A stretch of DNA of 64,000 nt from Rhodovulum sp. 12E13 (lineage in GTDB: Bacteria; Pseudomonadota; Alphaproteobacteria; Rhodobacterales; Rhodobacteraceae), in the NCBI RefSeq assembly GCF_003340565.1, contig NZ_QPLK01000008.1, positions 124,001 through 188,000 of the forward strand, in the 5' to 3' direction. Positions 18,471 through 26,824 of the stretch are shown in pieces; within the stretch, counting starts at the first letter, position 1, and every line of letters starts with the position of its first letter. Both the position numbers and the translations under genes were made by a program. A model generated the notes under the pieces. That model made no database searches and was not told the origin of the DNA. It saw only the letters and a list, made by a program, of their open reading frames with translations.

Positions 18471-18698
18471 TCAGCGGCGGTGCAGGGCGCGCGCGGCAGC
18501 CTCCTGCGACAGCGCGCCGATCTCGCTGCGGGCGATGCCAAGATCGGCAAGCTCGCGCTCGCTCAGCGCCGACAGCTCGCGCCAGGTCTGACGGTAGACA
18601 GCATTGTAGGCGCGGCGCTCGCGGAGCGCATCGAGAGTGGTGTGCAGCAGGCGGGCGAGGGCGCCGTCTCGCTTGCCGGCGGTGTTGATGAAGGCCAT
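18471..18698 (-). CDS. DUF1127 small Arg-rich protein
   Basis: A 75-residue protein with the DUF1127 core at about 30-62 (AYNAVYRQTWRELSALSERE and LADLGIARSEI) after a short N-terminal helix. In alphaproteobacteria such proteins are stress-induced and some bind RNA: CcaF1 of Rhodobacter acts on the CcsR small RNAs. It starts at ATG 18698 behind GGACAGG, rather than at a 39-residue upstream extension. No CcsR-like RNA array follows here; only 144 bases separate it from the phytase-like gene. Confidence 0.88.
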   Translation of the reverse strand: MAFINTAGKRDGALARLLHTTLDALRERRAYNAVYRQTWRELSALSERELADLGIARSEIGALSQEAAARALHRR

Positions 18699-18891
18699 GT
18701 CCTGTCCTTTCTCGAGGTCGGGCGGCGCACCGGGGCGCCGCGCGTTTGTCTCCCTGCCCCGAAAGGTGGACGGAATGCTGCGCCTGCACAATGGCCGGCA
18801 CGGAAATGCTGCCATGCAGCATTCGCAGGGCGGCGGTCACCGGGCCCTAACCTTTTCGTGGTTCGGCCCGGCGCCGGCCCGCGGATCGGCC

Positions 18892-20376
18892 TCAGACCGA
18901 CAGACAGACGTATTTCATCTCGAGATACTCCTCGATCCCGTGGCGCGAGCCCTCGCGGCCGAGGCCAGACTGCTTGACCCCGCCGAAGGGCGCGACCTCG
19001 GTCGAGATGATGCCGGTGTTGACGCCCACGATCCCGTATTCCAGCGCCTCCGAGACGCGGGTGACACGGCCGAGATCGGTGGCATAGAAATAGGCGGCGA
19101 GGCCGAAGATCGTGTCATTGGCCATCGCCACCGCCTCGTCCTCGGTCTCGAAGCGGAAGAGCGGCGCGAGGGGGCCGAACGTCTCTTCCGTGGCGAAGCG
19201 CATCTCCTGCGTCGCGCCGGCCACCACCGTCGGCAGGAAGAACCGCTCGCCGTTGCCGTGGCGCGCGCCGCCCGTGAGCACCTGCGCGCCCTTCTCCTGC
19301 GCGTCGGCAAGGTGCGCCTCGACCTTGGCCACCGCGTCGTCGTCGATAAGCGGGCCGATCTGGGTGCCCTCCGCCATCCCGTCGCCGACCTTCATGCCCT
19401 CCATGCGCTTCGCCAGCTTCTCGGCGAAGGCGTCGTGGATGCCGGCCTGCACGTAGATGCGGTTGGCGCAGACGCAGGTCTGGCCGGCGTTGCGCAGCTT
19501 GCACAGGATCGCGCCCTCGACGGCCGCATCGAGATCGGCATCGTCGAAGACGATGAACGGCGCGTTGCCGCCCAGCTCCATCGTCGCCTTCTTCACCGTG
19601 TCGGCGGACTGCTTCAGCAGGATGCGGCCGACCTCGGTGGAGCCGGTGAAGGTGATCTTGGCGATCTTCGGGTTCTCGCAGAACTCCTGTCCGATCCCGG
19701 GCGCGTTCGACAGGTCCGACGGCAGGATCGACAGCACACCCTCGGGGATGCCCGCCCGTGTGGCCAGCACGCCCAGCGCCAGCGCCGAGAGCGGCGTCTG
19801 CTCGGCCGGCCGCACGAGGAAGGCGCAGCCGGCGGCGAGCGCCGGAGCGGCCTTGCGCGTGATCATCGCGTTGGGGAAGTTCCACGGCGTGATCGCGGCA
19901 GCGATGCCGATGGGCTGGCGCAGCACGTGAATGCGCTTGTCGGGCTGGTGGCCGGGGATGATCTCGCCGTAGACGCGCTTGGCCTCCTCGGCGAACCACT
20001 CGACAAACGAGGCGCCATAGGCGATCTCGCCCTTCGCCTCGGCCAGCGGCTTGCCCTGCTCGGCCGTGAGGATCACCGCAAGATCGTCGGCCGCCTCGGT
20101 GATCAGGTCGAACCAGCGGCGCAGCACGGTCGCGCGCTCCTTGGCGGTACGTGCGGCCCACTGCTTCTGAGCCGGGACCGCGGCATCGACCGCGCGGGCC
20201 ACGTCGGCGCGCGACAGGTGCGCCACCTCGGCGATGCGCGCGCCGTTGGCGGGGTTGGTCACGGCGAAGGTCGCGCCGTCGGCGGCATCCTCCCACCTCC
20301 CGGCACTGTAGGCTTTCGTGGCGAGGAGGTCGGGGTCGGAGAGGCGGGCCCTGAGATCGTCGAACGTGTCGAGCAT
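18892..20376 (-). CDS. gabD: NADP-dependent succinate-semialdehyde dehydrogenase
   Basis: Aldehyde dehydrogenase family enzyme that oxidises succinate semialdehyde to succinate, the last step of the GABA shunt. It shows the NAD(P)-binding segment TPWNFPNAM, the catalytic glutamate in MELGGNAPF, the catalytic cysteine in NAGQTCVCANR with the second cysteine two residues on, as in GabD, and the C-terminal SRHGIEEYLEMKYVC. I start it at ATG 20376 (494 aa, normal length). It is divergent from the hydrolase at 20498, with a perfect 12-bp palindrome between them. No transaminase gene is adjacent. Confidence 0.92.
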   Translation of the reverse strand: MLDTFDDLRARLSDPDLLATKAYSAGRWEDAADGATFAVTNPANGARIAEVAHLSRADVARAVDAAVPAQKQWAARTAKERATVLRRWFDLITEAADDLAVILTAEQGKPLAEAKGEIAYGASFVEWFAEEAKRVYGEIIPGHQPDKRIHVLRQPIGIAAAITPWNFPNAMITRKAAPALAAGCAFLVRPAEQTPLSALALGVLATRAGIPEGVLSILPSDLSNAPGIGQEFCENPKIAKITFTGSTEVGRILLKQSADTVKKATMELGGNAPFIVFDDADLDAAVEGAILCKLRNAGQTCVCANRIYVQAGIHDAFAEKLAKRMEGMKVGDGMAEGTQIGPLIDDDAVAKVEAHLADAQEKGAQVLTGGARHGNGERFFLPTVVAGATQEMRFATEETFGPLAPLFRFETEDEAVAMANDTIFGLAAYFYATDLGRVTRVSEALEYGIVGVNTGIISTEVAPFGGVKQSGLGREGSRHGIEEYLEMKYVCLSV

Positions 20377-20468
20377 GGTGTGTCTCCCTGGTTCTGGCGG
20401 TCCGGGCGGCGGCGTCGGGTCGCGCGCGGGCCTCGCGCCCTCTGGCGCCCGGTCTCGCACCCTGCTTA

Positions 20469-20480
20469 TCTGACGTCAGA
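20469..20480. promoter_or_regulatory. 12-bp palindrome in gabD/hydrolase divergent promoter
   Basis: TCTGACGTCAGA is a perfect palindrome 18 bases upstream of the hydrolase ATG and 93 bases upstream of gabD. It is a plausible operator for a dimeric regulator; no regulator gene adjoins it. Confidence 0.35.
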
Positions 20481-20497
20481 CAGGCATGCGAGGGGCG

Positions 20498-21283
20498 ATG
20501 GCCGACCCGACCGACTACGACAACGCGGATTTCATCCCCGACGGGCCGGGCTATTTCGCACGATGGGAGGCGGCGGCCGCCGCCTTCCGCGCAGGGCACC
20601 CGGAGGCCCGGCTGAGCCTGCCCTACGGCGCCCATGCGCGCGAGCGGTTCGACCTGTTCATGCCCGCAAGGGCGCCATCGGGGCTCGTCGTGTTCGTGCA
20701 TGGCGGCTTCTGGCGCATGGGCGACCGCTCGATGTGGTCGCATCTCTGCGCCGGGCCGCTCGCCCGCGGCTGGGCCTGCGCCCTGCCCTCCTACCCGCTC
20801 TGCCCCGAGGCCCGGATCGCCGACATCACCCGCGCGATCGCCCGCGCCGTGCCCGCGATGGCGGCCGAGGTGGGGGGGCCGATCCTGCTCGCAGGCCATT
20901 CGGCCGGCGGACATCTCGTGCTGCGCATGGTCTGCCCCGACGCCGGCCTGCCGCTGCATGTCGCGCAGCGCATCGCGGGGGTGCTGGCGATCTCGCCACT
21001 GAGCGATCTCGCGCCCCTCATCGAGATGCCGATGAACGCCGACCTGCGGATCGACGCGGCCGAGGCGGCGGCCGAGAGCCCCCTGCACCAGCCCGCGCCG
21101 GGCCTGCCGGTCGAGGTGCTGGTGGGCGCGGCCGAGCGCCCCGCCTTCATCGACCAGGCGCTCTGGATGGGAGATGCCTGGCCCATGGCCGAGGTGACCC
21201 TCGCCCCCCGCCGCCACCATTTCGACGTGATCGAGGCGCTCGAAGACGGCGACAGCCCCCTCCTGCGCCGCTGGCTGCCCTAG
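20498..21283 (+). CDS. alpha/beta hydrolase, kynurenine-formamidase-like
   Basis: A 261-residue cytoplasmic alpha/beta hydrolase with the oxyanion motif HGGFWR near residue 67 and the nucleophile elbow GHSAGGH near 130. A late histidine in RRHHFDVIEAL completes the expected triad. Proteins of this shape include arylformamidases and small esterases; no kyn genes adjoin, so the substrate is open. ATG 20498 has AGGGG upstream and is preferred to 20486. Its stop shares the tetramer CTAG with the stop of the convergent peptidase gene. Confidence 0.82.
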   Translation: MADPTDYDNADFIPDGPGYFARWEAAAAAFRAGHPEARLSLPYGAHARERFDLFMPARAPSGLVVFVHGGFWRMGDRSMWSHLCAGPLARGWACALPSYPLCPEARIADITRAIARAVPAMAAEVGGPILLAGHSAGGHLVLRMVCPDAGLPLHVAQRIAGVLAISPLSDLAPLIEMPMNADLRIDAAEAAAESPLHQPAPGLPVEVLVGAAERPAFIDQALWMGDAWPMAEVTLAPRRHHFDVIEALEDGDSPLLRRWLP

Positions 21284-22299
21284 CCCGGGCCGAAGCGCTC
21301 CGACCATGTGGGCTTCGTGTCGCCCGTCGCGGGCGTGGCAGCGTAAACGCCTCGGGCGACGGCGCGGGCGAGGCAGCACGCGGCCGCGTGCCCGATCAAC
21401 AGCGGTTCTGCCACGGGGTCGGCCAGCGGGCGCGCGCCGGTGGCGACGGCGAAGACGAGGTCGCCGTCGAAGGGCGTGTGCGCGGGCACGATGGAGCGGG
21501 CGAGCCCGTCATGGGCAGCCACCGCCATGCGCGCGGCCTGGGCCTTGGTCAGCGCGGCATCGGTTGCGACGATGGCCAGGGTGGTCGCCTCGCGGGCGCC
21601 GCCTCCTGTGCTGTCGGCGTCGAAGCCCTTGATCGCGGGGCGCCGCGACGGGTCGGGCGGCGCCCCGGGGCCCATCCCGCCGAACTCGTCGCCGAACTCG
21701 AACGGCGCGGCCCAGAAGCGGCCCGCCTCGTCGATCGTGACCGAGCCGACGCAGTTGACGGCCGCCAGCGCGCCGACGGTGACGCCGCTCTCCAGCACCG
21801 CGGAGGCCGAGCCGAGACCGCCCTTGAGCGTGGCGGTGACGCAGCCCGCCCCCGCCCCGGCGCTGCCCAGCGCGAAGTCGTCCGCCGCCGCGGAACAGGC
21901 CTCGCGCCCGAGCGCCGCATAGGGGCTCTCGCCCCAATCCTTGTCGCCGCCATTGGCGAGATCGAAGAGGATCGCCGCCGGCACGATCGGCACCCGCACC
22001 GGCCCGGCGGGAAAGCCCCGCCCCTCGGCACGAAGGGCGGCCGTCACGCCGCCGGCCGCGTCGAGCCCGAACGCCGAGCCGCCCGCGAGGACCAGCGCGT
22101 CGACCTTCTCCACCAGCCGGTCGGGCGCGAGCAGGTCGGTCTCGCGCGTGCCGGGGGCGCCGCCCATGACGTGCACGGCACCGGTGAAGGGCCTGTCGGC
22201 GGTGAGCACCGTCACCCCGGTCCTGATGCGGTCGTTCCCGGCATTGCCCACCCGCAGGCCGGCGACATCGGTGATCAGGTTGCGGGGGCCGGGCCTCAT
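21280..22299 (-). CDS. P1/S58 family peptidase (DmpA-like)
   Basis: A 339-residue N-terminal-nucleophile-type hydrolase related to DmpA aminopeptidases. Family features are the N-terminal NLITDVAGLRVGNA, the central VLAGGSAFGLDAAGG and the glycine-rich segment GAGAGCVTATLKGG. In DmpA the chain cleaves itself before a serine or threonine; the T-LKGGLGS region is the likely site. It has no signal peptide. It ends in a shared CTAG with the convergent hydrolase and sits eight bases downstream of the next gene on the same strand. Confidence 0.85.
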   Translation of the reverse strand: MRPGPRNLITDVAGLRVGNAGNDRIRTGVTVLTADRPFTGAVHVMGGAPGTRETDLLAPDRLVEKVDALVLAGGSAFGLDAAGGVTAALRAEGRGFPAGPVRVPIVPAAILFDLANGGDKDWGESPYAALGREACSAAADDFALGSAGAGAGCVTATLKGGLGSASAVLESGVTVGALAAVNCVGSVTIDEAGRFWAAPFEFGDEFGGMGPGAPPDPSRRPAIKGFDADSTGGGAREATTLAIVATDAALTKAQAARMAVAAHDGLARSIVPAHTPFDGDLVFAVATGARPLADPVAEPLLIGHAAACCLARAVARGVYAATPATGDTKPTWSERFGPG

Positions 22300-22306
22300 G
22301 CTGTCC

Positions 22307-22645
22307 TCATTCGGGGACGATCCCGCCCGGGCCGGGGCGGTGGCGGACGCCGCGATGCACGCCGAGCCCCGTCAGACGGTCGGACCGGTCGGGCAGCAGG
22401 CGCCCCTCGGGCACCGCCTCGGGGAAGATCAGAACGCAGGTGGTGTGCAGGCCCAGCGCATCCTCCAGCGCCTGCGCCAGATCGGTCTCGAAATGATGGG
22501 CGAGCCGGGCGCGCGGATCGCCCATGATGACCTCGACCTCGGCGAGATCGAGCCCCGGCATCGCATCCTCGAGATGGGCGAAAACCAGCGGCTGACTGTC
22601 GAACGTGCCGGCATAGACGGCGATGCGGGTGGCCTCGGTCGCCAT
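22307..22645 (-). CDS. hypothetical protein, 112 aa
   Basis: I do not recognise this protein. It starts at ATG 22645, overlapping the SDR stop by one base (TGATG), so it is translationally coupled to it, and ends eight bases before the peptidase start. It is probably the second gene of a three-gene unit. The fold looks alpha/beta (RIAVYAGTFD, LVFAHLEDAMPG, AEVEVIMGD, TTCVLIFPE) with no signal peptide or membrane span. Confidence 0.65.
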   Translation of the reverse strand: MATEATRIAVYAGTFDSQPLVFAHLEDAMPGLDLAEVEVIMGDPRARLAHHFETDLAQALEDALGLHTTCVLIFPEAVPEGRLLPDRSDRLTGLGVHRGVRHRPGPGGIVPE

Positions 22646-23382
22646 CAGATGCACCGCCCCCCGTCGACCTCGAGCACCGTCCCGGTGATCATCGACGCGC
22701 CGTCCGAGCACAGGAAGGTTGCCGCCGACCCCATGTCCTGCGGGGTGGAGAAGCGTCCCATCGGGATGGTCGCCAGGAACTTCGCCCGCATCTCCGGCGT
22801 GTCCTTGCCGAGAAAGGAGGCCAGCAGCGGCGTCTCTCCCGCGACGGGAGCGAGGGCGTTGACGCGAATTCCCGCCGGGGCAAGTTCCACCGCCATCGCC
22901 TTGGTCGCAGTGATCATCCAGCCCTTCGACGCGTTGTACCAGTTGAGTCGCGGCCGGGGGGAGAGGCCGGCCGTGGACGCGACGTTGAGGATCGCGCCCC
23001 GGCCCCGCGCCTTCATCGCCGGGACGACGGCACGGGCGGTCAGGTAGACCGACTTGGCGTTGACGGCGAAGACACGGTCGAACTCGTCCTCGCTCACGTC
23101 CTCGAGCGGGGCGGGCGCGTGGGTGATACCGGCATTGTTCACGAGGATGTCGAGCGCGCCGAGCGCCTCCTCGGCGGCGCGCAGCATCGCGTCGACAGAC
23201 GCGCCCTGCGAGACGTCGGCCTCGAGCCCGACGCCGCCGATCTCGCCCGCCACCTCCCGCGCCGCGCCGGCGCGGATATCGGCCACCGCGACGCGGGCGC
23301 CGGCCCCAGCGAAGGCGCGTGCGATCCCCGCGCCGAAGCCCGACCCGCCGCCGGTGACGAGGGCCACCTTGTTCTCCAGCAT
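22645..23382 (-). CDS. short-chain dehydrogenase/reductase
   Basis: A 245-residue classical SDR. The cofactor motif is TGGGSGFGAG (9-18); VADIRAG, with an acidic residue after the second strand, favours NAD(H). NNAG, the catalytic serine in NVASTAG and the YNASK tyrosine-lysine pair are all present. It ends with the family-typical GTVLEVDGGRCI. It resembles FabG-like or sugar/alcohol dehydrogenases; the substrate is unknown. ATG 23382 follows a strong GGAGG, and a 33-residue upstream extension would run through the palindrome array. Confidence 0.88.
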   Translation of the reverse strand: MLENKVALVTGGGSGFGAGIARAFAGAGARVAVADIRAGAAREVAGEIGGVGLEADVSQGASVDAMLRAAEEALGALDILVNNAGITHAPAPLEDVSEDEFDRVFAVNAKSVYLTARAVVPAMKARGRGAILNVASTAGLSPRPRLNWYNASKGWMITATKAMAVELAPAGIRVNALAPVAGETPLLASFLGKDTPEMRAKFLATIPMGRFSTPQDMGSAATFLCSDGASMITGTVLEVDGGRCI

Positions 23383-23404
23383 CCTCCATCCTCCTCGGAG
23401 GGGA

Positions 23405-23451
23405 GCAAATCCCTTGAGAAAGGGATTTGCAAATCCGTTTCCAACGGATTT
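23405..23451. repeat. tandem palindrome pair (array locus 2)
   Basis: Two hairpin units abut: GCAAATCCCTT with its complement (23405-23430, four-base loop), then AAATCCGTT with its complement (23431-23451, three-base loop). Their junction GGATTTGCAAATCC is itself palindromic, so the arms could exchange. The array is followed by TCTCCCGCGC. It lies between the DUF2062 gene and the SDR start. Confidence 0.85.
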
Positions 23452-23502
23452 CTCCCGCGCGGCTGCGTCGGTGGGGCGCAACCTCGACGGACGCGCGGCC
23501 GG

Positions 23503-24180
23503 TCAGCCGGCGCTGTCGGGGCGGGCCTTGGCCTGTGCCTTCTGTGCCTGGGCGGCCGCGCGCGCCTGACCGATCTCGGCCAGCTTGGCCTGGATGCGGC
23601 CGCGGCGGCGGTTCTGGTATGCGGTGATGACGGGCAGCGACAGCGAATAGATGATTGTGGCCGTGATCAGGCCGGGGATGAGCCCCCCCACCGTGTAAGG
23701 CAGGAACACGTCCCGGTAGAAATCGGCCAACCCGCCCCAATGCGCCACCTCGGGGGTGAAGAGCGCCTTGGCGTTGTGCCACAGATCCTCGAAGGCGCCC
23801 GAAAACTTCTCGCCCAGCCGCCCTTCGCCCGCCGCCGAGAACTCGCCGTAGAGCATCCAGTTGCCGAGCCGCAGGCTGACGGCGGCGATGACCGGAAAGG
23901 TGATCGGGTTACCGAAGAAGGTGGCCAGCAGCGCCGCCACCACGTTCCCCCGGATCAGCCAGGCGAGGCTGGCCGAGACGAGAAAGTGCAGCCCGTAGAG
24001 CGGCGTGAACGAGATGAACACGCCCGACCAGATGCCGCGGCCGATCCGCTGAGGGCTGTCGGGCAGTCGCCGCAGCCGGTGCTTGACATATTGTGCCGCG
24101 CGGCCCCAGCCGCCGCGCGGCCAGAACGTCTCTACCGTGGCTCGCGCCCAGCTTCGCCTCTTGCGCCGCTTGAAGACCAC
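23503..24180 (-). CDS. DUF2062 membrane protein
   Basis: A 225-residue inner-membrane protein with the DUF2062 signature IGRGIWSGVFISFTPLYGLH and a second block FFGNPITFPVIAAVSLRLGN. Three or four membrane segments are visible, with a final one near 165-190 and a basic Ala/Gln-rich tail. The function is unknown. It lies 11 bases downstream of the stringent-factor gene, so it probably shares its transcript. Confidence 0.88.
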   Translation of the reverse strand: MVFKRRKRRSWARATVETFWPRGGWGRAAQYVKHRLRRLPDSPQRIGRGIWSGVFISFTPLYGLHFLVSASLAWLIRGNVVAALLATFFGNPITFPVIAAVSLRLGNWMLYGEFSAAGEGRLGEKFSGAFEDLWHNAKALFTPEVAHWGGLADFYRDVFLPYTVGGLIPGLITATIIYSLSLPVITAYQNRRRGRIQAKLAEIGQARAAAQAQKAQAKARPDSAG

Positions 24181-24191
24181 ACGCGCCCCCT

Positions 24192-26294
24192 TCAGCCCGG
24201 CATCACCGGAGCCGCCGCGACAGGACCGACACCCGAGACGCCGCCAGCGGGCGCCGTGCCGGCGTCCTCGCGAGGCGCGGCCTCTGGCCCCGATCGGCGC
24301 AGGCGCGCCAGCTCGGCCACGTCGTTGTCGGCTTCAAGGGCCGTCATGACCATGTGCAGATGCTCCACATCCCGCAACTCAACATCCACACGAAGTCGGT
24401 AAAAATCCGGCTTCCTGTCGACGAACTCGAGATCGGAGATGTTGGCTTTCTGCTCGCCGATCAAGGTGCAGATGCGCCCCAGGACGCCGGCGTCGTTCGA
24501 CAGCACGATGCCCAGCGACACGGTGTAGACGGCCGGATGCAGGCCCGAATGCCAGTGCAGGTCGATCCAGCGGTCGGGCTGATCCTCGACGGCGACGAGC
24601 TGGGGGCAGTCGATGGCATGCACGACAACGCCCTGCCCGCGATAGGTGATGCCCACGATCCGCTCGCCCGGCAGCGGCTGGCAGCAGGTGCCGCGACGGG
24701 GGTGCTGCTCGGGCGCGAGGCCGAGCACGGCGCGCGAGGGCGCGACCTCTTCCCCCTTTCGGGAGAGGTCGGGGTAGAGCGTGTCGACCACGTCGCGCGC
24801 GCTCATCTCGGCGGAGCCGAGGCGGGCGAGCAACTCCCCGGCGTGGGGCAGGCCGAGCTGCCTGGCGGCCGTCGCCAGCGCCTTGTCGGTCGCCTTCTTG
24901 CCGACATGCTCGAAGGCGACGCGGGCAAGCTCGCGACCGAGCTTGATGTAGCGCTCGCGGTTTTCCTCGCGCAGCGACCTGCGGATCGCGGCCTTTGCGC
25001 GGCCCGTCACCACGATCTCGAGCCAGGTCGACTGGGGCCTTTGCCCCTCGGCGGTGATGATCTCCACCGACTGCCCGTTTTTCAGCCGGGTCCAGAGCGG
25101 CACGCGCACCCCGTCGACCTTGGCGCCGACGCAGGAATCGCCGATCCGGGTGTGGATGCCGTAGGCGTAGTCGAGCGGGGTGGCCCCCTTGGGCAGTTTC
25201 ACCACGTCGCCCTTGGGCGTGAAGCAGAACACCTGGTCGGAATACATCTCGAGCTTGACGTGCTCGAGAAACTCCTCGCCCTCTGCCTCGACGAACCGCT
25301 CCTTGAGCTGGCTGATCCACTGGGCCGGGTCGACGGCGAAGCGATTCTCGGCGCGCACCCCGTCTCGATACGACCAGTGGGCGGCGACGCCCGCCTCGGC
25401 CACCTCGTGCATCTCGCGGGTGCGGATCTGCACCTCCACCCGCTTGCCGTCGCGGCCCGAGACGGTTGTATGGATCGAACGGTAGCCGTTCGATTTGGGC
25501 TGGCTGATATAGTCCTTGAACCGGCCCGGCACGGCCTTCCAGCGCTGATGGATGGCACCGAGCACGCCGTAGCATTCCTGCTCGGTGCCCGTGATGACGC
25601 GGAAGCCGTAGATGTCGGACAGGCGGGAGAAGCTGAGCTGCTTTTCCTGCATCTTGCGCCAGATCGAGTAGGGCTTCTTGGCGCGGCCGAACACCTCGGC
25701 CTCGATCCCCACCTTGGCGAGTTCGTGGCGGATGTCGTTGGTGATCTTCTCGATCACGTCGCCCGTTTCGCGCTGGAGCGTGACGAAGCGGCGGATGATC
25801 GAGCGACGCCCGTCGGGGTTGAGCACCTGGAAGGCGAGATCCTCGAGCTCGTCGCGCATCCACTGCATGCCCATCCGGCCGGCGAGGGGCGCGTAGATGT
25901 CCATCGTCTCGCGGCTCTTCTGCTTCTGCTTCTCGGGCCGCTGCCAGCGGATCGTGCGCATGTTGTGCAGCCGGTCGGCCAGCTTGACCAGGATCACGCG
26001 AAGATCCTCGGACATGGCCATGAAGAGCTTGCGGAAGTTCTCGGCCTGCTTGCTCTCGGACGAGGTCAGCTGAAGATTGGTGAGCTTGGTCACCCCGTCG
26101 ACCAGCCGCGCGATCTCGTCGCCGAACTCGCGGGCGATGTCGGTGTAGCGGGCGCGCGTGTCCTCGACCGTGTCGTGCAGGAGGGCGGTGACGATGGTGT
26201 CGTCGTCGAGCCGCATGTCTGCAAGGATCGCGGCCACGGCGACCGGGTGCGTGAAATAGGGCTCGCCGGAGTGGCGGGTCTGGCCCTCGTGCAT
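24192..26294 (-). CDS. bifunctional (p)ppGpp synthetase/hydrolase (Rsh/SpoT)
   Basis: Single alphaproteobacterial stringent factor. From ATG 26294 (700 aa) it has the HD hydrolase domain (FTHPVAV, LLHDTVEDT at 39-47, HDxxED intact), a synthetase domain (ITGTEQECYGVLG, SNGYRSIHTTV), a TGS domain near 385-445 and a C-terminal ACT domain. Family homology continues upstream without a stop (AAYNPRSDGDLIRRAYAYGD) to about 26387, yet no ATG, GTG or TTG is in frame there. The true start may be CTG 26387, six residues before the conserved block. It lies downstream of rpoZ, the usual pairing. Confidence 0.93.
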   Translation of the reverse strand: MHEGQTRHSGEPYFTHPVAVAAILADMRLDDDTIVTALLHDTVEDTRARYTDIAREFGDEIARLVDGVTKLTNLQLTSSESKQAENFRKLFMAMSEDLRVILVKLADRLHNMRTIRWQRPEKQKQKSRETMDIYAPLAGRMGMQWMRDELEDLAFQVLNPDGRRSIIRRFVTLQRETGDVIEKITNDIRHELAKVGIEAEVFGRAKKPYSIWRKMQEKQLSFSRLSDIYGFRVITGTEQECYGVLGAIHQRWKAVPGRFKDYISQPKSNGYRSIHTTVSGRDGKRVEVQIRTREMHEVAEAGVAAHWSYRDGVRAENRFAVDPAQWISQLKERFVEAEGEEFLEHVKLEMYSDQVFCFTPKGDVVKLPKGATPLDYAYGIHTRIGDSCVGAKVDGVRVPLWTRLKNGQSVEIITAEGQRPQSTWLEIVVTGRAKAAIRRSLREENRERYIKLGRELARVAFEHVGKKATDKALATAARQLGLPHAGELLARLGSAEMSARDVVDTLYPDLSRKGEEVAPSRAVLGLAPEQHPRRGTCCQPLPGERIVGITYRGQGVVVHAIDCPQLVAVEDQPDRWIDLHWHSGLHPAVYTVSLGIVLSNDAGVLGRICTLIGEQKANISDLEFVDRKPDFYRLRVDVELRDVEHLHMVMTALEADNDVAELARLRRSGPEAAPREDAGTAPAGGVSGVGPVAAAPVMPG

Positions 26295-26437
26295 CCTGTC
26301 GCCGTAGGCATAGGCCCGGCGAATGAGGTCGCCGTCGCTGCGCGGGTTGTAGGCGGCGATGCGCGCGGCAAGATCGTCGGCAGACAGATGCGTCGTTGTC
26401 GCCGCCTCGGGGGCGCGGATTTCGGCCGAGTAGGGCG

Positions 26438-26794
26438 TTACTTCGGCTCCTGCGCTTCCATGAGTTGCCTCAGGAGCATCTCTTCCGACATGTCGTCGTC
26501 GTCCGGCTTGTCGGCGCTCTCGGACCCCATGAGCAGCGCCATCGAGTCTTCCTCCGGCTCGTCGACCTCGATCTGGGTCTGCAGGCTTTCGATCATGCGC
26601 TCGCGCATCGTGTCGGCCTGCTGCGTCTCTTCGGCTATCTCGCGCAGGGCGACGACGGGGTTCTTGTCATTGTCGCGGTCGACGGTGATCGGGCTGCCCG
26701 AGCTGATCTCGCGGGCGCGGTGGGCGGCGAGCATCACGAGCTCGAACCGGTTGGGAACCTTGTCGACGCAATCTTCGACGGTGACGCGGGCCAT
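26438..26794 (-). CDS. rpoZ: RNA polymerase omega subunit
   Basis: A 118-residue RpoZ. The N-terminal core [20 protein letters not shown] and the AAHRAREIS helix are strongly conserved; the acidic C-terminal tail is typical of alphaproteobacteria. It promotes assembly and stability of RNA polymerase and takes part in ppGpp binding. GGAGG lies six bases before the ATG. It is followed directly by the stringent-factor gene. Confidence 0.97.
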   Translation of the reverse strand: MARVTVEDCVDKVPNRFELVMLAAHRAREISSGSPITVDRDNDKNPVVALREIAEETQQADTMRERMIESLQTQIEVDEPEEDSMALLMGSESADKPDDDDMSEEMLLRQLMEAQEPK

Positions 26795-26824
26795 AGAATC
26801 CTCCGGAGGTGCGGAAACGGTGAC

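Noticed and set aside
16068-18977. 969-codon plus-strand frame opposite the phytase-like gene
   Set aside because: It lacks domains, while the minus frame has a signal peptide and family motifs.
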